Part shown: positions 1 through 8,781 of the stretch, in pieces | Layout of the letters: the number at the start of each line of letters is the position of its first letter | Position numbering within the stretch: position 1 is the stretch's first letter | From: Hyphomicrobiales bacterium | Lineage (GTDB): Bacteria > Pseudomonadota > Alphaproteobacteria > Rhizobiales > Beijerinckiaceae | Assembly: GCA_027483505.1 (NCBI GenBank) | Contig: JAIXUP010000058.1 | Span: forward strand, 87,350-151,349 | Length of the DNA stretch: 64,000 bases | Direction: 5' to 3' | The notes under the pieces: generated by a model | Told to the model about the DNA's origin: nothing | The model's input: the letters and a program-made list of their open reading frames with translations, nothing else | The model's database searches: none | Position numbers and translations under genes: made by a program

Positions 1-722
1 GCGCACAGGTCGCTCACGGCCTGATCCGAGAGCGGGGCGATGCGCTCGGCCGCCAGCCGCACCGCCGTCTTCAGCCCGGACAGGGAAAAATTGGGCTCGG
101 CCCGGCCCAGCATCGGCCGGGGAAAGTCGAAGGCTTCCGGGTTGCCCTTCAGGGCCTCCCGCTCCACCGCCGGACCGCCCGGATAGGGCAGCGACAACAT
201 CTTGGCGACCTTGTCGAAGGCCTCGCCGACCGCGTCGTCGATCGTCGTGCCGAGCCGGACATAGTCGGCGACGCCACGAACGGCGAGAAGCTGGGTGTGC
301 CCGCCCGACACCAGCAGCAGCAGGTAGGGAAAAGCGACATCATCGGTGAGCCGCGCCGTCAGCGCGTGGGCCTCGAGGTGATTGACAGCCAGGAACGGCT
401 TGCCCGCGACGAGCGCCATCGCCTTGGCCGCCGTCAGCCCGACCATCACGCCGCCGACGAGACCCGGCCCTGCCGCTGCCGCGAAGCCGTCAAGGTCGCC
501 GATCCTGACTTGCGCCGCCGCCATCGCCCGCTCGATCAGCCGGTCCAGCACATCCATATGGGCCCGCGCGGCGATCTCGGGGACGACGCCGCCATAGGCC
601 GCATGGGCGGCGATCTGGCTCAGAACCGCGTTGGAGCGGATATGGGAACGCCCGGCCGCATCGAGCTCGACCACGGCGACCGCTGTTTCATCGCAGGTTG
701 TCTCGATTCCGAGCACACGCAT
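1..722 (-). CDS. tsaD: tRNA N6-adenosine threonylcarbamoyltransferase TsaD, 3' end outside window
   Basis: TsaD transfers the threonylcarbamoyl group to A37 of ANN-decoding tRNAs, together with TsaB and TsaE. Reading the minus strand from ATG at 722 gives [19 protein letters not shown], the classic N-terminus of the family. The metal-binding HLEAH motif and the ATP-binding [10 protein letters not shown] stretch follow. The frame is open to the left edge, so about 240 of the usual 340 or so residues are visible and the C-terminus is missing. It is divergent from hemC, a common alphaproteobacterial arrangement. The family call is very secure. Confidence 0.96.
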   Translation of the reverse strand, partial: MRVLGIETTCDETAVAVVELDAAGRSHIRSNAVLSQIAAHAAYGGVVPEIAARAHMDVLDRLIERAMAAAQVRIGDLDGFAAAAGPGLVGGVMVGLTAAKAMALVAGKPFLAVNHLEAHALTARLTDDVAFPYLLLLVSGGHTQLLAVRGVADYVRLGTTIDDAVGEAFDKVAKMLSLPYPGGPAVEREALKGNPEAFDFPRPMLGRAEPNFSLSGLKTAVRLAAERIAPLSDQAVSDLC

Positions 723-882
723 CCGCACAAATCCGTAGTCACGCCGCAAACGCAGCCAAGGTCATGGCTTGGGACTGGAAACTCTATAGTCTGCTCCGCT
801 AGAGTGTCCAACAGCCTGACGAAACAATCCGGATGCGCCGGGCGTTGGCAGGCATGGCCAAGAGACTGAACTGGGTCCGGGA

Positions 883-1824
883 ATGACAGCCTTCGCGACG
901 CACATCGACAAGACCCTTGTGCTTGGCACGCGCGGAAGCCCGCTGGCGCTGGCGCAGGCCCACGAGCTCGCGGGCCGCCTCGCCGACATCTCAGGCCGGC
1001 CGGTCAGCCAGTTTCCCCTCAGCATCATCAAGACCACCGGCGATTCCATTCAGGACCGCGCCCTGTCCGAAGCAGGCGGCAAAGGCCTTTTCACCAAGGA
1101 GATCGACGCCGCCCAGCTGGCCGGGCAGATCGACATCGCCGTCCATTCGTCAAAGGACCTGCCGACCGAGCTGCCGACCGGCCTCGTGATTGCCGGCTAT
1201 CTGCCGCGCGAGGACGCCCGCGACGCCCTGATCGCGCGCGGGCCGCTTGCCGCCCTGTCAGACTTGCCGGAGGGTGCGCATATCGGTTCGGCATCCTTGC
1301 GCCGCCAGGCTATCATGAAGCGCGCGCGTCCGGACTGCGTGGTCTCGCTCCTGCGCGGCAGCGTCGGCACGCGCCTCGACAAGGTCATGGCCGGCCAGTT
1401 CGACGCCACCTTGCTGGCGCTGGCAGGCCTGCGCCGGCTTGGCCTCGAGGACCGCGCAAGCCTGATCCTGTCGACCGACGAGATGCTGCCCGCGGTTGGC
1501 CAGGGCGCCATCGGCCTTGTGGTTCGCGCGGACGACCGCCTTGCGTTCTCGGCGGCGGAAGCGGTCTGCTGCCCGGCCACCGGCGCGGCGGTGAGCGCCG
1601 AGCGCGCCATGCTCAAAGTGCTCGATGGGTCCTGCCGCACCCCGATTGCGGGCCACGCCACGCTGGATGGCGGCATCCTGACGCTGAAGGGGCTCATCCT
1701 GTCGCCCGATGGCAGCGCCGTTGCGGAAGACGTGATCAGCGGGCCGGCGCGGGAGGCCGATCAGCTTGGCGCGGCGCTCGGCCACCGCCTGCGGGCCTGC
1801 GCTCCCGCTGGGGTCTATGCCTGA
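883..1824 (+). CDS. hemC: hydroxymethylbilane synthase (porphobilinogen deaminase)
   Basis: HemC polymerises four porphobilinogens into hydroxymethylbilane, the third step of tetrapyrrole synthesis in the cytoplasm. The 313-residue length fits the family. Diagnostic stretches are LGTRGSPLALAQA near the N-terminus, HSSKDLPTELP, the RRQA and RLDKV substrate-arginine regions, and DGSCRTPI around residue 250. That last stretch holds the cysteine that anchors the dipyrromethane cofactor. It is divergent from tsaD. The downstream hemD-type gene starts 10 bases after the stop, so the two are probably one operon. Confidence 0.96.
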   Translation: MTAFATHIDKTLVLGTRGSPLALAQAHELAGRLADISGRPVSQFPLSIIKTTGDSIQDRALSEAGGKGLFTKEIDAAQLAGQIDIAVHSSKDLPTELPTGLVIAGYLPREDARDALIARGPLAALSDLPEGAHIGSASLRRQAIMKRARPDCVVSLLRGSVGTRLDKVMAGQFDATLLALAGLRRLGLEDRASLILSTDEMLPAVGQGAIGLVVRADDRLAFSAAEAVCCPATGAAVSAERAMLKVLDGSCRTPIAGHATLDGGILTLKGLILSPDGSAVAEDVISGPAREADQLGAALGHRLRACAPAGVYA

Positions 1825-1834
1825 AAGGCGAACC

Positions 1835-3763
1835 ATGAGCATCCTGATCACACGGCCCGAGCCCAGAGCCAGCCGCACGAAAGCCACGCTTGAGGCGGCG
1901 GGCCGGACGGCTCTGGCCGCGCCCCTGTTCACGATCATCGCCATGCCCGGGCCGCGGCCGACGGGCCGCTTCGCCGCGCTGATCGTGACCAGCATCAATG
2001 GCGCGGCCGGCCTGTCGCCCGCCTCCGCAAACCTCGCCGCGGACATGCCCGTCTTTGCCGTCGGCGACGCCACCGCAGAGGCCGTCCGCGCCGGCGGCTT
2101 TACCAATGTCCAGTCGGCGTCGGGGGACAACCGCGCGCTTGCCAGACTGGTTCTGTCGCAGGTCGCGCCGAAATTCCGCTTGCTGCTGGCAACCGGCGAG
2201 GATCACAAGCCGGGCCTGCCGGCGGCCCTTGCGAAAGTCGGCTACGAGGTCGCCACCTGGCTGCGCTACAGGGCCGAGGCGGTGCACGCCCTGCCGGATG
2301 ACGCCCGCGACGCGTTGGCCGGCGGCACGCTTGACAGCGTGCTGCATTATTCACGGCGCGCCAGTGAGGTCTTCCTGTCGCTGTCTGCCGATGCCGGCCT
2401 GACTGGCCAGGCGGCCAGTCTGCAGCATCTGTGCCTGTCGGACGACGTCGCCGAACCCCTGCGCGCCGCTGGCTGTCCCGACGTGCGCGTCGCGGCCCAG
2501 CCAGAGGAGGCTGCGCTGCTGGCGCTGCTCGAGCCCGGAGCAGCCGTTGCGCCGGAGCCCCCGGCCAAGGCAGCGCGCCGGACAGCGGGGCGCGGAGCCG
2601 ATCCGGCCACTGCGGCCGCCGAACCCGGTCCGCCTGCGGAAATTTCTGCGCCTGACGTCATATCGCCGGAACCTTCACCGGTTGCACCCGCCGCCGAGGC
2701 AGCCGGACCTGTCGAGGCCGGCGCCGGCGGATCGCGAGCGTCGGAACCTGCTCTACCGCCTGCCAGCCCTGATCCAGCGCCGAAAGGCTCCGGGATCGCT
2801 GGTCTCGCGCTCGCGGCGCTGGCCGGCGGTCTGGTCGGCGCCGTCGCCATCACCTTTCTCGCGCCGGTGCTCAACCAGGCGGGAATCCGCTTCCCGAACT
2901 CGCCGACGCTGGCCGCGACTGATGCCCGCCTGTCGCGGCTGGAAGCCAGGCAAACCGCCGGACCTGCGGCGTCGGGCGCACCGGCTGACCAGACCCGCGA
3001 GATCGGCCTGAAGCTCGCCAGCCTCGAACAACGCCTGGCAGAGCTGGCAGCACGCCCACAACCGCAGGCTGCGGCAGGGACGCTGGATGCCGCCCTGATG
3101 GCCGAGATCAGCGCGCTGCGCCAGAGGATCGACGCCGCCGAGGGCGCAGCCAGAGGGGCCTCGCAGGCCGCTGCGGCATCATCCCAGGCCATGGCGCCGC
3201 GCCTTGCCGATCTTGAACGCGTCAGCCGCGCCGTCGGAACGCCAAACGCCGCCGCGAATGGGTCGGCGCGCCTGATCATGGCAGAGCGCACGGCCCGGGC
3301 CGTGGCGGCAGGCGAGAGCTTCGCCATGGAAGCGGCTGCGCTGGGCCGGCTCGGCAGCAATGCCGAACAGGCAGCAATCCTCGCCGCCCTTGCCGGCGGG
3401 AAGCTTGCGACCGTGCCCGTCCTGCGGGCGGAACTGGCGAAGCTGCGCCGGCTTCCCTCGGCCCAGCAGGCGGCGGGGACAGCCTGGCACGAGCGGCTGC
3501 TCGGCCTGTTGGACAATGTCGTCCGTGTCCGCGTCGCGGGCACGGGTGCGTCGCAAAGCGCACTGGCCATTCTGGAACGCATGGACATGGCCTTGCAGGC
3601 CAGCGATCTCGAGACTGCGGCAAGCCTGTTCGCCACGCTTCCCGAGCCCGTCCGGCAGGATGGCAAGGCGCTGATCGACGATCTCCAGCGCCGCCTGAAC
3701 GCCGACCGGGCCATCCGCACAATCATGGACGACGCCGTCAAGGCGCTGTCCGCCGCAGGCTGA
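1835..3763 (+). CDS. hemD: uroporphyrinogen-III synthase fused to a mitofilin/Mic60-like membrane domain
   Basis: This 642-residue protein is a fusion. Residues 1 to about 245 read as a HemD domain (start SILITRPEPRASRT), which would cyclise hydroxymethylbilane to uroporphyrinogen III. A Pro/Ala-rich linker (about 250-315), a single membrane helix (about 318-345) and coiled coil (about 360-450) follow. The helical C-terminal part resembles alphaproteobacterial COG4223/mitofilin. ATG 1835 is preferred over the longer open frame because it follows GAAAGGCG and lies 10 bases after the hemC stop. In many relatives these are two genes. HemD sequences diverge strongly, so activity is inferred partly from position. 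Confidence 0.85.
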   Translation: MSILITRPEPRASRTKATLEAAGRTALAAPLFTIIAMPGPRPTGRFAALIVTSINGAAGLSPASANLAADMPVFAVGDATAEAVRAGGFTNVQSASGDNRALARLVLSQVAPKFRLLLATGEDHKPGLPAALAKVGYEVATWLRYRAEAVHALPDDARDALAGGTLDSVLHYSRRASEVFLSLSADAGLTGQAASLQHLCLSDDVAEPLRAAGCPDVRVAAQPEEAALLALLEPGAAVAPEPPAKAARRTAGRGADPATAAAEPGPPAEISAPDVISPEPSPVAPAAEAAGPVEAGAGGSRASEPALPPASPDPAPKGSGIAGLALAALAGGLVGAVAITFLAPVLNQAGIRFPNSPTLAATDARLSRLEARQTAGPAASGAPADQTREIGLKLASLEQRLAELAARPQPQAAAGTLDAALMAEISALRQRIDAAEGAARGASQAAAASSQAMAPRLADLERVSRAVGTPNAAANGSARLIMAERTARAVAAGESFAMEAAALGRLGSNAEQAAILAALAGGKLATVPVLRAELAKLRRLPSAQQAAGTAWHERLLGLLDNVVRVRVAGTGASQSALAILERMDMALQASDLETAASLFATLPEPVRQDGKALIDDLQRRLNADRAIRTIMDDAVKALSAAG

Positions 3764-3784
3764 GCGACAAGGGGCAACCAGACA

Positions 3785-5449
3785 ATGCTGCGACTCCTCA
3801 TCTTTCTGGCTTTCGCCAGCGCCGCCGCGCTCGGGGCCGTCTGGCTGGCGGAACGCCCCGGCGAAGTCTCCATCGTCTGGAGCGGCGTCACGATCGAGAC
3901 ATCCGTTGCGATCGCGGCCATCGCCGTGCTCGCGCTGGTTCTGGCGGGCATGCTGCTCTGGACCGTCCTGCGCTTCCTGCTTGGACTGCCGACGGCATTC
4001 TCCTTCGCTTCGAAGGCCCGCAAGCGCGCCCGCGGTTTCGACGCCGTCTCGCGGGGCATGGTCGCGATCGGCTCCGGCGATCCGGCGGCGGCCCGGCGCC
4101 ATGCCGCCGATGCCCGCAAGCTGATTGCCGATGAGCCGCTGACCTTGCTGCTCAGCGCCCAGTCGGCGCAACTGTCCGGCGACAAGCCGGCCGCCGAGGC
4201 AGCCTTCAAGGACATGCTGGAGGAGCCGACGACGCGCGTGCTCGGCCTCAGGGGCCTGTTCGTCGAGGCGCGGCGCCGTGGCGATCAGGTGGCCGCGCGC
4301 GCCTTTGCCGACGAGGCGGTGCGCCTGTCGCCGTCGCTGGCCTGGGCGAATGACGCGCTGCTCGAATATCACTCCTCCGCCGGGCAGTGGGCGGAAGCGC
4401 GGATTGCCGTGGAGCGCCGCGCCGCGCTGCGTCTGAGCGACAAGACCGAATCGCGCCGCCACCGCGCCGTGCTTCTGGCCGCCGAGGCGCAGCAGCGCGA
4501 GGAGAGCGATTCGGCCACCGCCCTCACAACTGCCCTCGAAGCGCTCAAGCTCGCGCCTGATCTGACGGCGGCCGCCGAACAGGCCGGCCGGCTGCTCGGC
4601 GCCAAGGGTGACATCAAGAAGGCCGCGCGGATCATCGAGACCGCCTGGCGTGAACAGCCGCATCCCGGCCTCGCGGGAATCTATGTCCATCTGCGCAAGG
4701 GCGACAGCGCCCTCGACCGTCTGGCCAAGGCGGAGGCGCTGCGGAAGTTGAAACCGACCGACGCGGAAAGCGCCTTTGTCATCGCGGAAGCGGCAATTGC
4801 GGCGCGCGACTTCCCGCGCGCCCGGGCCGCTCTCCAGCCCCTTGTGGCGGCCATTCCGACCGTGCGGACCTGCCTGCTGATGGCCGACATCGAAGACGCC
4901 GAGCATGGCAGCTTGGGCCGCGCTCGCGAATGGCTCACCCGCTCGATCCGCGCCCCCAAGGACAATGCCTGGGTAGCCGATGGCCTCGTGTCGGAGCGCT
5001 GGCTCCCTGTGTCGCCGGTGTCCGGCCGTCTTGACGCCTTTGTCTGGACTCTGCCGCCGGCTGTCCTCGGCAGCTCCGCCCCTGCCATGGATCAGCCCAT
5101 CTCCGTATTGCCGCCCGCGCCTCCGGCGGCAGCGGCGCTGCTGCCTGAAGCAGCAGCCGCGCGTGCACCGGACGAGCCCGCAGCCGTCCTGCCGCTTCCT
5201 CCGGTCATGGCCAGCTCTGCGGCGGAGACGCCAGCCCCGGAAGCCGCTGCGCCGGTCCTGTCTGTCCGGATTGATCCGATTGCGCCAGGCGCCGCCGCTG
5301 AGCCGGATAAGAAACCTCATCAGGCGGGCGAGGACCGCGCAGCAGCGGTCGCGGAACTCGCTTTGACCCGCCTGCCGGACGATCCCGGTCCGGAACCGGA
5401 CCGGGCACAGCCGGCCCGCCGGTCCTTCTGGGGCCGGCAGCGCACCTGA
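3785..5449 (+). CDS. hemY: HemY-type tetratricopeptide membrane protein
   Basis: HemY-N family inner-membrane protein encoded in the tetrapyrrole operon; its biochemical role is unsettled. Two N-terminal membrane helices (about 1-22 and 40-62) are followed by a basic stretch and TPR-like helical repeats from about residue 80 to 400. The tail is Pro/Ala-rich and low-complexity (about 430-554). The gene begins 21 bases after the hemD-mitofilin stop and is the last member of the operon. It is unrelated to the protoporphyrinogen oxidase also called HemY in Gram-positive bacteria. Confidence 0.88.
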   Translation: MLRLLIFLAFASAAALGAVWLAERPGEVSIVWSGVTIETSVAIAAIAVLALVLAGMLLWTVLRFLLGLPTAFSFASKARKRARGFDAVSRGMVAIGSGDPAAARRHAADARKLIADEPLTLLLSAQSAQLSGDKPAAEAAFKDMLEEPTTRVLGLRGLFVEARRRGDQVAARAFADEAVRLSPSLAWANDALLEYHSSAGQWAEARIAVERRAALRLSDKTESRRHRAVLLAAEAQQREESDSATALTTALEALKLAPDLTAAAEQAGRLLGAKGDIKKAARIIETAWREQPHPGLAGIYVHLRKGDSALDRLAKAEALRKLKPTDAESAFVIAEAAIAARDFPRARAALQPLVAAIPTVRTCLLMADIEDAEHGSLGRAREWLTRSIRAPKDNAWVADGLVSERWLPVSPVSGRLDAFVWTLPPAVLGSSAPAMDQPISVLPPAPPAAAALLPEAAAARAPDEPAAVLPLPPVMASSAAETPAPEAAAPVLSVRIDPIAPGAAAEPDKKPHQAGEDRAAAVAELALTRLPDDPGPEPDRAQPARRSFWGRQRT

Positions 5450-5520
5450 ACGGAAGACGATCAGCGCACATGCCGGCCTTTCTTGCCAAGCGCCGCAGCG
5501 GCTGCTATCTCGCGCTTGTC

Positions 5521-5596
5521 GCCGCTTTAGCTCAGCTGGTAGAGCACCTCATTCGTAATGAGGGGGTCGGGGGTTCGAATCCCTCAAGCGGCACCA
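5521..5596 (+). tRNA. tRNA-Thr(CGT)
   Basis: A complete cloverleaf can be drawn. The acceptor stem pairs GCCGCTT (5521-5527) with AAGCGGC (5586-5592). The D arm is GCTCAGCTGGTAGAGC, the anticodon stem CCTCA/TGAGG encloses loop TTCGTAA with anticodon CGT, and the T arm contains GGTTCGAATCC. The discriminator is A and the 3' CCA is encoded (5594-5596). It reads ACG (threonine). Confidence 0.97.
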
Positions 5597-6046
5597 TCCC
5601 TCCATTCCGTGAAGTTCGTTAGCGTCCAGAAATGGGCGGTTTTTTGGCACGTTTGTTCGGGCTTTTGCCCATCCCCGCTCAGGCGATACCCGCAATCAGG
5701 CCCTGACGGTGAACATCCGGCTGTGACGCAGCAGCGGGTGCGCGACCGACCTTCGCCTTCGTTGCGACGCCGCCGGGCCCGCTCCCCCGCTGGTCGCTCC
5801 AGTCGAACTGGTGGGCCTTGCCCCGCGTCAAAGGCGAGCGGCACGAACACGGCTGCAGGCCGATCGTCTCTGCTCGCATCATCCTCAGCCTCACCGCCCC
5901 ACGCCTCGAAACCGTGGCCGGAGGACGACGCTTGCTGACCTTCGGAACATCGGCCCTAAACTCGCCCTTAACCATCATCGGTCATCTGTCGGAGCAGTAG
6001 TGGCTTCGCGGGGTTTGTACCTGCTGCGGCGCGAGGGTGGCAATCC
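5597..6046. other. intergenic region after tRNA-Thr, no supported gene
   Basis: About 450 bases between the tRNA and motA. Short open frames exist on both strands, but none has a recognisable domain or a convincing ribosome binding site. No repeat of the tRNA 3' end was seen nearby, so there is no direct evidence for an integrated element. It presumably contains the motA promoter, which I could not localise. Confidence 0.5.
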
Positions 6047-6910
6047 ATGCGGCTGATCGTCGGCTCAATCATCGTCTTCCTCTGCGTCTTCGGCGGCTAT
6101 GCGGCCATGGGCGGCAAGCTCGGCGTCCTTTGGCAGCCATGGGAGTATGTGATCATCCTCGGCGCGGCGATCGGCGCCTTCGTCATTGGCAACCAGGGGC
6201 CGGTGCTGAAGGCCGTGCCCGGCATGTTCGGCGCGATCTTCAAGGGCCCCAAGTACACGCAGGAGACCTATGTCGAACTGCTGGCGATGCAGTATTCGTT
6301 GTTCAGGCTTGTGCAGCAGAAGGGCCTGCTCGCAGTCGAGCAGCAAATTGAAAATCCCGGCGAGTCGGAACTGTTCAACGCCTTCCCGACCTTTGCAGCG
6401 AACCATCATGCGGTCGAGTTCGTCTGCGACTACATGCGCATGGTGACGATGGGGGTCAACAACGTCCATGAGATAGACGCTCTCATGGACGAGGAACTGG
6501 AAACGCACCACCAGGAGCAGGAACGGATCGTTGCGGCCATGCAGGGAATTGCCGACGGAACGCCGGCGCTCGGCATCGTCGCCGCCGTGCTTGGCGTGAT
6601 CAAGACGATGGGGTCGATCTCCGAGCCGCCGGAGGTGCTGGGAGGTCTGATCGCCGGCGCGCTCGTCGGCACCTTCTTCGGCGTCTTCGTCGCCTACGGC
6701 TTCTTCGGGCCGATGGCGCAGTCCCTCAAGGGCACCTTCGAGGCAGAATCCAAATACTATGTTTCACTGAAGGCGGGCCTCCTCGCCCATATCAGCGGCC
6801 AGCCGGCGGTCATGGCGGTGGAATTTGCGCGGAAGGCTCTGATGAGCGAGGTCCGCCCGACATTCGCCGAAGTGGAAGCGGCCACCTCCGCCCTGCCTAC
6901 CAAGGCCTGA
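6047..6910 (+). CDS. motA: flagellar motor stator protein MotA
   Basis: MotA forms the proton-channel stator ring with MotB and drives flagellar rotation. The 287-residue protein has four membrane segments (about 2-22, 33-51, 171-190 and 198-221) and a large cytoplasmic loop. Pro173 and Pro222 fall at exactly the Escherichia coli MotA positions important for torque generation, and Glu98 also aligns. motB starts 22 bases downstream. No other flagellar genes lie in the window, so this is an isolated stator operon. Confidence 0.95.
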   Translation: MRLIVGSIIVFLCVFGGYAAMGGKLGVLWQPWEYVIILGAAIGAFVIGNQGPVLKAVPGMFGAIFKGPKYTQETYVELLAMQYSLFRLVQQKGLLAVEQQIENPGESELFNAFPTFAANHHAVEFVCDYMRMVTMGVNNVHEIDALMDEELETHHQEQERIVAAMQGIADGTPALGIVAAVLGVIKTMGSISEPPEVLGGLIAGALVGTFFGVFVAYGFFGPMAQSLKGTFEAESKYYVSLKAGLLAHISGQPAVMAVEFARKALMSEVRPTFAEVEAATSALPTKA

Positions 6911-6932
6911 CCCAATCTCCAGCGGCGACACG

Positions 6933-7838
6933 ATGGCCAAGTCAACCCAGCCGATCATCATCAAGAAGGTCAAGAAGGCCGCTCATGGGCACCACGGCGG
7001 GGCCTGGAAGATCGCCTATGCGGACTTTGTGACCGCCATGATGGCGTTCTTTCTGCTGATGTGGCTGATCAACATGACAACGCATGAGCAGAAGGTCGGC
7101 CTGGCGGAATACTTCACGCAGGCAGGCACGAATCCCAGCACCAGCGGCGCTGGTGGCGTCCTGATGGGCACTGCCCTCGATTCGACAGGCAACAGGTCGT
7201 CGGGCGCGCGGAACGAGGTGACACGGCCCGACCTGGTCCGTCGCGCCCCGTCGGCGCCCCGCGACTCGGCGTTGGGCCCCGCCTCGCAGGAGGACGGCGC
7301 GCGCCGGACCAGTTCGGGCCGCGATTCCAGCCGCCCGGGCGCAGGCGCCCACCAAAGCGCAATGGCCAGCCTCCGGCAGGCGTTCCAGAACATGCCCGAA
7401 ATTGCCGAACTGTCGCGCAACATCGTGATCGAGCCGGCCGCGGAGGGATTGAATGTTTCCCTCGTGGACCAGGATGGTCGCTCCATGTTCCCCGAGGGTT
7501 CGGTCAATCCCTTCGAGCGCACCCGTCGTGTGCTCGAGGCGCTCACACCCACCCTGCGCCGGCTGCCCAACCGCCTGGTCATCACCGGCCACACGGCCGC
7601 CGCGCGGCCGGGCTCTGTGCAGGCCGTCGATTCCTGGAGCCTCACCGCCGGGCGCGCGGTCGCCGTGCGCGAGATCCTGTCGGGCGCCGGGCTCCCCCAC
7701 GACCGCTTCGTCTCCGTGGCCGGACGGGCCGACACCGAGCCGGTCTTCCCCGACAATCCCTACCTCTCGCCGAACCGGCGGGTGACGATCACGCTGCTCA
7801 GCGAGGAGCCGCCGCTGCCCCCGAGCGTCTCGCGCTGA
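6933..7838 (+). CDS. motB: flagellar motor stator protein MotB
   Basis: MotB is the peptidoglycan-anchored stator partner of MotA. The N-terminus has the family signature AWKIAYADFVTAMMAFFLLM, in which Asp31 is the proton-carrying residue inside the single membrane helix. A disordered Ser/Arg/Pro-rich linker covers about 85-150. From about 165 to 295 there is an OmpA-like peptidoglycan-binding domain (LVITGHTAA, SPNRRVTI). The length of 301 residues is normal. Confidence 0.94.
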   Translation: MAKSTQPIIIKKVKKAAHGHHGGAWKIAYADFVTAMMAFFLLMWLINMTTHEQKVGLAEYFTQAGTNPSTSGAGGVLMGTALDSTGNRSSGARNEVTRPDLVRRAPSAPRDSALGPASQEDGARRTSSGRDSSRPGAGAHQSAMASLRQAFQNMPEIAELSRNIVIEPAAEGLNVSLVDQDGRSMFPEGSVNPFERTRRVLEALTPTLRRLPNRLVITGHTAAARPGSVQAVDSWSLTAGRAVAVREILSGAGLPHDRFVSVAGRADTEPVFPDNPYLSPNRRVTITLLSEEPPLPPSVSR

Positions 7839-8117
7839 CAAGACGGCGCCCGAGGCAAGGTCAGTGGCCAACGGCAACGTGGCGATGGTCATCTCGTATC
7901 TGATGAAGCGCGCCTGCTTTTCGGCATCGGGTCATCTCAGCCGATGCCGGTTCGAGGAGCGACACGCCCCGCCCCCCGGCTCCTGGTCAAGACCGCAGCT
8001 TGAGCCTGTTCACGCTCAGGGGCGCACTCCAGACAGACAAGGCCGGCCCGCCGTCGCCGGGGGATGTGACAGGGGCCAATTTGGTGGTAAGGCGACCGGC
8101 GGTCGCAGTCGGAATGC

Positions 8118-8756
8118 GTGCTTAGGGAGAAGGCTTTGGCCGCAGTCGAATCGAAGGGGTCCTTGCCGGAAAGGCTGCTGCAGCGGCTCAGGCGGATGCT
8201 GGGCGGCAAACGCGGCGTCGGCTTCCTGGCGGACCGGCCGGACCTGCGCGGGTACAAGATCGGCGCATGGAGCTATGGCGATCTCGATGTCGTCGCCTTC
8301 AACCGCAATGGCGGGCTCGAAATCGGCCGCTACTGCTCTTTCGCCAGGGGCGTGACGATTGTCCTGGGCGGCGAACACAACACGCGCTTCGTCTCGACCT
8401 ACCCGTTTGGTGTTTTCCTCGACCTGCCGGACCGCTACGCCCATGAGCGGACCAAGGGAGACGTGGTCATCGGCCATGATGTCTGGGTCGGCCGCTCGGC
8501 GACCATCCTGTCGGGGGTGAGCATCGGCAGTGGCGCGGTGATCGGCGCCCACAGCCTGGTCACCAAAGATGTGCCGCCCTACGCGATCGTCTCCGGCAAC
8601 CCCGCGAGCGTGGTGCGGTCCCGTTTTGAGCCAGAGCTTGTTGCGGCCTTGCTCCAGCTGCAGTGGTGGCACTGGCCTGACGAGAAGGTGCTGGCTGAAG
8701 TCTCCTCCCTGATGGACCCGGACGTGGCCGCCTTTGTGAGCAGGCATCAGCCCTGA
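8118..8756 (+). CDS. CatB-like hexapeptide-repeat acetyltransferase
   Basis: A 212-residue left-handed beta-helix acyltransferase related to CatB/xenobiotic acetyltransferases and to Vat/NodL-type O-acetyltransferases. Hexapeptide repeats run from about residue 55 to 165. The loop GGEHNTRFVSTYPF and the later IGHDVWVGRSATILSGV and VSGNPASVV stretches are diagnostic. The start is GTG at 8118. Neighbouring polysaccharide genes suggest it O-acetylates a surface glycan; that is inference, because the acceptor cannot be read from sequence. Confidence 0.82.
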   Translation: MLREKALAAVESKGSLPERLLQRLRRMLGGKRGVGFLADRPDLRGYKIGAWSYGDLDVVAFNRNGGLEIGRYCSFARGVTIVLGGEHNTRFVSTYPFGVFLDLPDRYAHERTKGDVVIGHDVWVGRSATILSGVSIGSGAVIGAHSLVTKDVPPYAIVSGNPASVVRSRFEPELVAALLQLQWWHWPDEKVLAEVSSLMDPDVAAFVSRHQP

Positions 8757-8781
8757 TGGGCGGACGCAGCCTTCGGAACGG

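Noticed and set aside
3179..5320. Open frame of 713 codons antisense to the hemD-mitofilin and hemY genes
   Set aside because: Composition is Arg/Gly-rich with no domain, and the opposite strand carries clear genes. It is a GC-rich codon shadow, like several others (for example 2347-4215 minus, 12687-14513 plus, 41460-43076 plus and 54133-56472 plus).
5597..5700. Possible attachment site or integrase scar next to tRNA-Thr
   Set aside because: The tRNA is intact and no second copy of its 3' end or any integrase gene is visible within the window.
7864..8355. Open frame of 163 codons between motB and the acetyltransferase gene
   Set aside because: It overlaps the acetyltransferase in another frame, contains no recognised motif and has an improbable composition.
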